A stretch of DNA of 12,147 bases from an uncultured Collinsella sp. (GTDB lineage: Bacteria; Actinomycetota; Coriobacteriia; Coriobacteriales; Coriobacteriaceae). The position numbers and the translations under genes are program-made. Within the stretch, counting starts at the first letter, position 1, and the number at the start of each line of letters is the position of its first letter. The stretch spans positions 1-12,147 of the forward strand of contig CABUWD010000064.1 in the NCBI GenBank assembly GCA_902495155.1, written 5' to 3'. The notes beneath the pieces were generated by a model, which was not told where the DNA came from, made no database searches, and was given only the letters and a program-made list of their open reading frames with translations. Of the stretch, positions 5,840-12,147 are shown one piece after another.

Positions 5840-8800
5840 ATGAGTAAGAACACGAGGGGTCTCTTGGCGGTGATACTTGCCGTAGTGCTTGTGTTGCCGG
5901 CTGCAGCATTTGCCATGCTGCCCGAGGCCAACGCCAGGTCCAGCACCGGAATGGACGGACCGACAATGAGCGGAAAGGTCGTCGTCGATCCCGACACCAG
6001 CGGACGCTGGGAAATCTGGGCGGCCGGTCACAACGGTAATAAAGTAACGACTCAAAACGTCGGCCGAATCTGGACCGACAAGACGGTCAAGAAAGCCGGA
6101 GAAAACGAAGCGTCAGATTTTGTGACTACGCTTTCGGCCATGTCCTCGACGTCTAATTCAACCGTGACGGTTACCACACCGCTTGACATCGTGATGGTGC
6201 TGGATGCCTCTGGCTCGATGGATGATGAGATGGGCAGTGGAGATCGCACCAAGCGTATCGATGCGCTCAAGAGCGCTGCCAACAGCTTTATCGATACCAT
6301 CGCCAAGCAAAACGAGGGTATCGAGGGCGTGGATAGGCAGCATAAGGTTGCTATCGTTAAGTTTGCGGGCAAGAAGTCCAGCAAGATCGGCAACGATACG
6401 TATCGTGACGGAGGATACACCTACAATTACACACAGGTTATGAAAGACTTGACCGATTGCTCCGGCGGCAACGTGAAAGCTCTTAAGGATAGGATTGCCA
6501 AGATTACACCCGCTGGTGCCACGCGTGCCGACAATGGCCTGCAACTGGCAGAGGGTATCGCTTCTGGTCGCGCGGACGCCAAGAAGATTGTTGTGTTCTT
6601 TACCGACGGCACGCCAACGAAAGTTGACGAGTTTGATCCTACGGTTGCTGACGCTGCTGTGACGGCTGCCAAGAACATGAAGGACAGCAAGGCCACCGTT
6701 TATACTATCGGCATCTTTGATGGCGCGAACCCCAGTGCTGGTATCCAGGATTCGGGAAAAAGACAAAAAGAGAACAAGTTCATGCAGGCCGTTTCGAGCA
6801 ACTACCCCAATGCCACGGCATGGGATGCCCATGGTGCACGCGCGGAAAACTCCGACTACTACAAGTCGGCGACCAATGCCGAAGAGCTCAAGAAGGTCTT
6901 TGACGACATCTCACAGGCCATCACATCGGAGGCGCCTTATCCGACCGAAATCCATAAGGGCTACGACGAGACCAAGTCCGGCTACATCACGTTTACCGAC
7001 GAGCTGGGCGACTTTATGCAGGTCGACAGCTTCACCGAGGTCGTCATCAACGGCACGCCGTTTACCAAGACGGACAAAACGGTCAACAAAGAGACCAATA
7101 CCGACACCTACGAGTTCGCCGGCAAGGCAAAAGACCTGCTCATTACCGTGCAGCGTGCTGGTGATGACAATCCCCAGAAGGGCGATGTCGTAACGGTCAG
7201 CATTCCTGCGTCGTTGATTCCGCTGAGCCACTTTAAGACCGTAGACGGCAAACTTTCGGTCGACAACGTTAAGCCCATTCAGGTGAAGTATGCCTCGAGC
7301 GTGAAGAAGGGCGCACTCGAAAACCTGTTTACGCCCGAGAAAGTCACGGGACTCAAGAACTACATCGAGAACAATACGACTGTCGTTGACGGCACCAAAA
7401 CCGTTAACTTCTACGCTAACAAGTGGGAGACCGGCGCGTTGGGTAATACGGTCGCGACCTTTGAGCCGGCCGACACCAACCGCTACTACTACTTCCAGAA
7501 GCAGACTCCCATTTACGCGGACAAGGACTGCACACAACCCGCAAAGAATTCACTGGCAGAGAAAGGCACCTATTACTACAAGGATGAGTTTGAGGAGCAG
7601 GGCGAGAACGGCGAGGCCAAGCCCGCCACTGCCGTCATCGAGTTTGTCGGCGGCGACGCTGCGAAGTTTGACGGCGCTCTTGTTGCCGACGAGGACGACA
7701 ACCTTTCGTTTAGCGTGGGAACCGCGCGTCTGGCCTTTATCGACGAGCTCCATACCACCAAGAAGAGCAACGACACTGGTACTGCGACTGACGTTCTCAA
7801 CCCCAAGTGGAACAACGTGTCCGCCAAGGCGACCGCGACGCATGTCAATTCCTACCTGGGCAACAACGGCAAGATCAGCTTTAACGTGACGCCGGCAACG
7901 GTGGATACCAAGACGAGCTTTGGCCTGACCAAGGTGCTCGAGGGTCGCGAGTGGACGGATGCGGACAAGTTTAAGTTTGAGCTCTCCGCGACGTCCGAGA
8001 ATGATGCCCCGATGCCCGCACCCGCGACCGCGACTGTGACCAAGGCGAACCTGGATGACAAGGGCAAGGCGGCCATTAACTTTGGCGAAATCACCTACAA
8101 CAAGCCGGGCGAGTACACCTATGAGGTCCGCGAGGTCAAGGGCGACGCCGGTGGCATCACCTACAGCAAGAACGTTGCCACGTTCAAGGTGACCGTGGCG
8201 GTTAAGGTCACGGGTGGGCTTAAGGCTGACGTTGAAAAGATCTCGGGCGAGACCGAGTTCAAGAACACCTATAGCGCCAAGACGGAAACCTCGCTGACTC
8301 TTGAGGCAACCAAGAAGCTCACGGGGCGCCCGATGGCCGATGACGAATTTAAGTTTGCGCTGAGCTATGCGGAGCACGACGAGGTTCTGCTGGATGCAAC
8401 CAACAAGGGCGGCAAGGTTGAGTTCGGTCCGCTGACGTACACGACCAAGTCGCTCGCCAAGCTGGTCGAGGAAGACAAGGCATCGCTTGATGCTAGCTCA
8501 GGCAAACCGACGTGGACCATTCATTACATTGCTGCCGAGCAGACCGGCAAGCTGCCTGCGGGCGTGAGCGCCACAGTGTCGGCAATTGACGCGTATGTGA
8601 CCGTTGTCGACAACGGCGATGGTACCCTGACGGCGACGGCTGTCTACGGCGATGCCGGCAACGAGTTCGTGAACACCTACACTGCCGCGCCTGCCGAGGC
8701 ATCGCTTGTGGGCAAGAAGAATCTGCAGGTTCCTAAGGGCCTGACCCCGGCTGACATTGCCGGCAAGTTCACCTTTACCGTGACCGGTGAAGAGGGCGCA

Positions 8801-11800
8801 CCCATGCCCGCGAACGCGAGCGTGACCAATGATGCCAAGGGCAAGGTCGACTTTGGCAAGATTACCTTTACGCTCGACGACCTTAACAAGGCTCTGGGTG
8901 AGAAGTCCGAGAAGCGCGAGCACACCTTTACCTACACCGTGACCGAGTCCGGCGAGGTCGCTGGCGTGACCAACGACGCTAAGCCGTCGCGCGAGGTTTC
9001 CTTCACCGTGACCGATGACTGCAAGGGGAATCTGCGCGTATCCCGCAAGCCGGACGGTGATGCGGCCTTCACGTTCACCAATACCTATAACGTGACGCCT
9101 GTCGAGACGAGCGTCACCGAACAGATCACCGCGACCAAGGTCCTGACCGGCCACGATCTCAAGGATGGCGAGTTCTCCTTCGAGCTCGTCGAGGGCGACA
9201 AGGTCGTCGCTACCGGCACCAACGCCGCCGATGGCACAATCGTCATGGACAAAATCACTTACGATAAGCCCGGCACTCACACCTACAAGCTGCGCGAGAA
9301 GCTCCCCAACGAAGCGGGGCTGAGCAACGGGATTACGTACGATAAGACGAACTACACCATCAAGACGAGCGTCATCGACAACGGCGACGGCACGCTTAAG
9401 GTGACCCATACGCTCGAGGGTCCCGAGACGGCACGCTTTGAGAACAAGTACAACACTGCCCCGAACGAGTCCAGCGTTACCGACCAGATCACCGCGAAGA
9501 AGGTCCTGACCGGCCGCGACCTCAAGGCCGGAGAGTTCTCCTTTGAGCTCGTCGAGGGTAACGATGTCGTCGCCAAGGGCACCAATGCGGCCGACGGCAA
9601 GATCACGATGGACAAGATCACCTACACTGCGGCTGGCGAGCACACCTACATACTGCGCGAGACCAAGGTCGACGCCGACAACGGTATCACCTACAGCACC
9701 GCGGCCTACACCATCGTGACCGCCGTCACCGATGATGGCAATGGCAAGCTCACGGTTAAGCATGAGCTGCAGGACGTCGAGAAGGCTGTCTTCGAGAATG
9801 CCTACAGCGTTACTCCGAATAACTCCAGCGTCACCGACCAGATCACCGCGACCAAGGTTCTGGACGGACGCGACCTCAAGGCCGACGAGTTCTCCTTCGA
9901 GCTCGTCGAGGACGGCGAGGTCGTCGCCACCGGCGCTAACGACGCCGATGGCAAGATTACGATGGGCAAGATTACCTACACCGCCGCCGGCAAGCACACC
10001 TATATCCTGCGCGAAGCCAAGGGCGCCGAAGGCAACGGCATTACCTACGACAGCACGACCTACACCATCGTGACTACCGTTACTGATGACGGCAATGGTA
10101 AGCTCACGGTCAAGCACGAGCTGCAGGGCGCCAACGAGGCGAAGTTCAACAACAGCTACAAGCCGAATCCTAACGAGTTCAGCGTCACCGACGAGATCAA
10201 GGCGAACAAGGTCCTGACCGGCCGCGATCTCAAGGACGGCGAGTTCTCCTTCGAGCTCGTCGAGGGCGAGGGCGAGGATGCCAAGGTCGTCGCCACCGGC
10301 AAGAACGCCGCCGATGGCAAGATCACGATGAGCGCCGTGAAGTACGACAAGGCCGGAACGCACACCTACACGCTGCGCGAGGTCAAGGGCAACGCCGGCG
10401 GTATCACCTACAGCGATGCCAAGTTCACCATCGAGACCACCATCACGGACAACGGCGACGGTACCCTCAAGGCCGAGCATGTCCTGAAGGACGCCGAGGC
10501 TGCGACCTTCGAGAACACCTACAGCGTGACCCCGCTCGATGCAGAGCTCGACTTTGACCTGAACAAGGTCATCAGCGGCCGCGACTGGACGGATGGGGAC
10601 GAGTTCAGCTTTACCATCACCGCCCCCGAAGGCGCCCCGCTGCCCGATCCTGCAACCGTAACCGTGAGCAAGCACGATGCGAAGGATGGCATCGCTGCCG
10701 TCAAGTTCGGCAAGATCCGCTACACGGCTGCCGGAACCTACACGTACGAGATCCGCGAGAACGCGGGTAACGCGGCCGGCATGGCGTATGACGGGCATGT
10801 CGCGACCGCCGAAGTGACCGTGACTGAGGACGGCGAGGGCAAGCTGACCGCCAATGTCACCAAGAAGGAAAACGGACGCTTCACCAACACGTACCGCACT
10901 GAGCTTAACTACACCGCGGCCGGCGGCCTCAAGCTCAGCAAGAGCCTCTCCGGACGTCCTATGACCGAGGGTCAGTTCACGTTTACCGTGACGCCTGCCG
11001 ACGAGGCCTCGGCCAACGCGCTTGGCCTGCTGCCCGGGGCCAACAGCTTCAAGTCCCCCGAAGCGGCAGAGGCAACGGTCGGACTGATCGACATTCTGGC
11101 TGGTCATGAGGTTAAATTTACGCAGGCTGACGCCGGCAAGACCTTCAAGTACACCGTGGCCGAAAAGAACGACGGCCAGCCCGGTTACACCTACGATGAC
11201 GCCGTACGCACGGTGACGATCGCCATCGCCGACGACACCGCCGGTACGCTCTCTGCTACGACGACCGTTTCCGGTGGTCCCGAGGGTACGCATACGACGG
11301 TCCACAAGAGCGGTGAGAACAAGGTCGAGAGTGCCCTGGTCCCGTTCCACAACAGTTACAGCGCTACGACCAATACGCCTGGTGGTACCGCTGCTCAGGT
11401 TGTCGCCACCAAGACCCTGACCGGTCGCCCGATGGTCGACGGCGAGTTCTGGTTCGGCATCGCCTATCAGGGTGAGCTTGTGGCATACGAAAACCTCAAG
11501 CCCAATATCGGCGGGCACGTGAGCTTTGATACGCTGCACTACGACACTAAGATGCTTGCTAATCTTGAGGCTGCTGGGCTTGCTTATCGTACCGATAAGG
11601 ACGGCAAGCTTGCCTGGACCATTAACTACACGGCTTACGAAGATTTATTCGGGCTGCCGAATGGCGTTTCCGCTACAACGTGGAGCTTTGGCTTTAAGGT
11701 TATCGTCGTCGACAACGGTGACGGTACCCTGACGGCGACGGTCGACTACGGCGGCGTCGAGCCCTTGTTCGAGAACGTCTACGGCGCCGACGCCGTGGAT

Positions 11801-12147
11801 GCCGCGCTCACCGGTACTAAGAAGCTCCAGGTTGCCGAGGGCCTGACCCCGGCCGACATCACGGGTAAGTTCACCTTTACCGTGACCGCCGACGAGGCAG
11901 GTGCCCCGATGCCCGAGCGCACGACCGTAACCAACGACGCAGCCGGTAACGTGGACTTTGGCAAGATCCACTTTACGCTCGAGGACCTCAACCGCGCTCT
12001 GGGCGTGACGGACGATGCGACCGATAAGGCCGAGGCAGACGAAGCTGACGACGTCGACGCTGACGAGGCAGAGGCCGACGCCGACGCTGATGCCAACGTT
12101 GACGAGCCCGGCGACGAGTCCGAGCCCGCAGCCCCCACCGCCCCGCG
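5840..12147 (+). CDS. Giant VWA and Spy0128-type isopeptide-repeat surface adhesin/pilin (3' partial)
   Basis: This is probably a cell-wall-anchored adhesin or pilus tip protein; 2102 codons are visible without a stop. AGAAGGGAG at 5826-5834 fixes the ATG. A signal peptide spans residues 1 to 25 or 32 (AFA or ANA cleavage). GRIWTDKTV (75-83) precedes a VWA domain (about 110-360) with a full metal site: DASGS 122-126, Thr228 and Asp256 (FFTDG). Residues 362-675 are a pilin-like region with TDELGDF and YLGNNGK. Spy0128/FctA-type domains follow: A 690-811, B 815-947, C 954-1083, D 1089-1204, E 1209-1322, F 1327-1440, G 1445-1561, H 1566-1685, I 1687-1840, J 1848-1981, and K from 1983, cut by the window. 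Complete domains have the isopeptide Lys, Glu and FxNxY Asn, e.g. K1100/E1153/N1202 in D. The C-terminal anchor is not visible, so sortase attachment is inferred. Confidence 0.92.
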   Translation, partial: MSKNTRGLLAVILAVVLVLPAAAFAMLPEANARSSTGMDGPTMSGKVVVDPDTSGRWEIWAAGHNGNKVTTQNVGRIWTDKTVKKAGENEASDFVTTLSAMSSTSNSTVTVTTPLDIVMVLDASGSMDDEMGSGDRTKRIDALKSAANSFIDTIAKQNEGIEGVDRQHKVAIVKFAGKKSSKIGNDTYRDGGYTYNYTQVMKDLTDCSGGNVKALKDRIAKITPAGATRADNGLQLAEGIASGRADAKKIVVFFTDGTPTKVDEFDPTVADAAVTAAKNMKDSKATVYTIGIFDGANPSAGIQDSGKRQKENKFMQAVSSNYPNATAWDAHGARAENSDYYKSATNAEELKKVFDDISQAITSEAPYPTEIHKGYDETKSGYITFTDELGDFMQVDSFTEVVINGTPFTKTDKTVNKETNTDTYEFAGKAKDLLITVQRAGDDNPQKGDVVTVSIPASLIPLSHFKTVDGKLSVDNVKPIQVKYASSVKKGALENLFTPEKVTGLKNYIENNTTVVDGTKTVNFYANKWETGALGNTVATFEPADTNRYYYFQKQTPIYADKDCTQPAKNSLAEKGTYYYKDEFEEQGENGEAKPATAVIEFVGGDAAKFDGALVADEDDNLSFSVGTARLAFIDELHTTKKSNDTGTATDVLNPKWNNVSAKATATHVNSYLGNNGKISFNVTPATVDTKTSFGLTKVLEGREWTDADKFKFELSATSENDAPMPAPATATVTKANLDDKGKAAINFGEITYNKPGEYTYEVREVKGDAGGITYSKNVATFKVTVAVKVTGGLKADVEKISGETEFKNTYSAKTETSLTLEATKKLTGRPMADDEFKFALSYAEHDEVLLDATNKGGKVEFGPLTYTTKSLAKLVEEDKASLDASSGKPTWTIHYIAAEQTGKLPAGVSATVSAIDAYVTVVDNGDGTLTATAVYGDAGNEFVNTYTAAPAEASLVGKKNLQVPKGLTPADIAGKFTFTVTGEEGAPMPANASVTNDAKGKVDFGKITFTLDDLNKALGEKSEKREHTFTYTVTESGEVAGVTNDAKPSREVSFTVTDDCKGNLRVSRKPDGDAAFTFTNTYNVTPVETSVTEQITATKVLTGHDLKDGEFSFELVEGDKVVATGTNAADGTIVMDKITYDKPGTHTYKLREKLPNEAGLSNGITYDKTNYTIKTSVIDNGDGTLKVTHTLEGPETARFENKYNTAPNESSVTDQITAKKVLTGRDLKAGEFSFELVEGNDVVAKGTNAADGKITMDKITYTAAGEHTYILRETKVDADNGITYSTAAYTIVTAVTDDGNGKLTVKHELQDVEKAVFENAYSVTPNNSSVTDQITATKVLDGRDLKADEFSFELVEDGEVVATGANDADGKITMGKITYTAAGKHTYILREAKGAEGNGITYDSTTYTIVTTVTDDGNGKLTVKHELQGANEAKFNNSYKPNPNEFSVTDEIKANKVLTGRDLKDGEFSFELVEGEGEDAKVVATGKNAADGKITMSAVKYDKAGTHTYTLREVKGNAGGITYSDAKFTIETTITDNGDGTLKAEHVLKDAEAATFENTYSVTPLDAELDFDLNKVISGRDWTDGDEFSFTITAPEGAPLPDPATVTVSKHDAKDGIAAVKFGKIRYTAAGTYTYEIRENAGNAAGMAYDGHVATAEVTVTEDGEGKLTANVTKKENGRFTNTYRTELNYTAAGGLKLSKSLSGRPMTEGQFTFTVTPADEASANALGLLPGANSFKSPEAAEATVGLIDILAGHEVKFTQADAGKTFKYTVAEKNDGQPGYTYDDAVRTVTIAIADDTAGTLSATTTVSGGPEGTHTTVHKSGENKVESALVPFHNSYSATTNTPGGTAAQVVATKTLTGRPMVDGEFWFGIAYQGELVAYENLKPNIGGHVSFDTLHYDTKMLANLEAAGLAYRTDKDGKLAWTINYTAYEDLFGLPNGVSATTWSFGFKVIVVDNGDGTLTATVDYGGVEPLFENVYGADAVDAALTGTKKLQVAEGLTPADITGKFTFTVTADEAGAPMPERTTVTNDAAGNVDFGKIHFTLEDLNRALGVTDDATDKAEADEADDVDADEAEADADADANVDEPGDESEPAAPTAP
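8282..9088 (+). repeat. Adhesin domain pair B-C, first copy of a duplicated module
   Basis: Domain B has LTGRPM near its start, WTIHYIAAE in the middle and VVDNGDGTLTAT near its end. Domain C has GLTPADIAGKFTFTVT followed by GAPMP and a FTLDDLNKALG segment. The same two types, in the same order, recur at 11381-12147 with matching landmarks. B is longer (133 residues) than the D-G type (~115). Confidence 0.8.
9104..10522 (+). repeat. Four tandem near-identical isopeptide domains (D-G) in the adhesin
   Basis: Units begin at 9104, 9464, 9818 and 10172, a period of 354-360 bases. Each starts with a form of SVTDQITATKVLTGRDLK and ends at FENxY or a close variant (FENKY, FENAY, FNNSY, FENTY). Similarity is visible in DNA as well as protein: GACCGGCCGCGA(C/T)CTCAAGG recurs in E and G, and GAGTTCTCCTT(C/T)GAGCTCGTCGAGG recurs in D, E, F and G with small changes. 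Unit G has a small insertion (GEGEDA). This pattern fits recent tandem duplication, and copy number may vary between strains. Confidence 0.88.
11381..12147 (+). repeat. Adhesin domain pair J-K, second copy of the B-C module (cut by window end)
   Basis: J matches B (LTGRPM, WTINYTAYE, VIVVDNGDGTLTAT), and K matches C (GLTPADITGKFTFTVT, GAPMP, FTLEDLNRALG). After ALG, domain K departs from C: an Asp/Glu/Ala-rich stretch from about 12004 runs to the window end, where C continues with GEKSEKREHTFTYTVTE. The rest of K lies outside the window. Confidence 0.78.

Noticed and set aside
8498..11539. A 1013-codon open frame on the minus strand opposite the adhesin
   Set aside because: The plus strand has a continuous, clearly homologous repeat protein here. 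The minus frame mirrors its repeats and arises from codon bias in GC-rich repeated DNA. Its translation is a repetitive Gly/Val/Asp pattern with no recognisable domain, and I saw no independent evidence for it.

Overview
The window is high-GC, with strong GGAGG-type ribosome binding sites, tightly packed operon genes and a very large surface protein built from pilin-type isopeptide domains. This combination suggests a gut actinobacterium of the Coriobacteriia, possibly Collinsella-like. The taxon is an inference from gene style and was not searched.

Region 1 (1-5120, + strand) is the 3' part of an operon for a membrane-bound group 4 [NiFe] hydrogenase of the energy-converting (Ech) type. In order it encodes a fused EchA-EchB membrane protein (5' end outside the window), EchC (small subunit), EchD (NuoC-like), EchE (large, nickel-binding subunit) and EchF (2x[4Fe-4S] ferredoxin-like). 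Genes are 1-13 bases apart or overlap, each with its own ribosome binding site. Gene order matches echABCDEF of methanogens and clostridia rather than the hyc/hyf formate hydrogenlyase order. Both nickel-binding CxxC pairs and all expected iron-sulfur ligands are present, so the complex looks functional. The expected role is to couple electron transfer from reduced ferredoxin to protons (making H2) with ion transport across the membrane. The distinctive features are the EchA-EchB fusion, a 108-residue Ala/Lys/Glu tail on EchD, a smaller low-complexity tail on EchC, and an EchE that ends exactly at its nickel-ligand motif.

Region 2 (5121-5839) has no convincing gene. It starts with a GC-rich hairpin after echF, followed by two copies of a composite repeat of about 200 bases. 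Each copy has a long inverted repeat whose arms differ between copies yet stay self-complementary, then a conserved GATCCCC...GGATCA module. Just before the next gene lies a cluster of TGTCTCA/TGAGACA sites centred on a perfect palindrome, a likely operator.

Region 3 (5840-12147, open at the right edge) is one uninterrupted reading frame of at least 2102 codons. It encodes a secreted protein with a signal peptide, a von Willebrand A domain with a complete metal-binding site, a pilin-like middle region, and ten complete plus one partial Spy0128/FctA-type domains. Each complete domain carries the Lys, Glu and Asn expected to form an internal isopeptide bond. Four central domains are near-identical tandem copies, and the outer domains show a duplicated higher-order order. 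The C-terminus and any sortase signal lie beyond the window. The hydrogenase and the adhesin are probably independent units separated by the repeat region.
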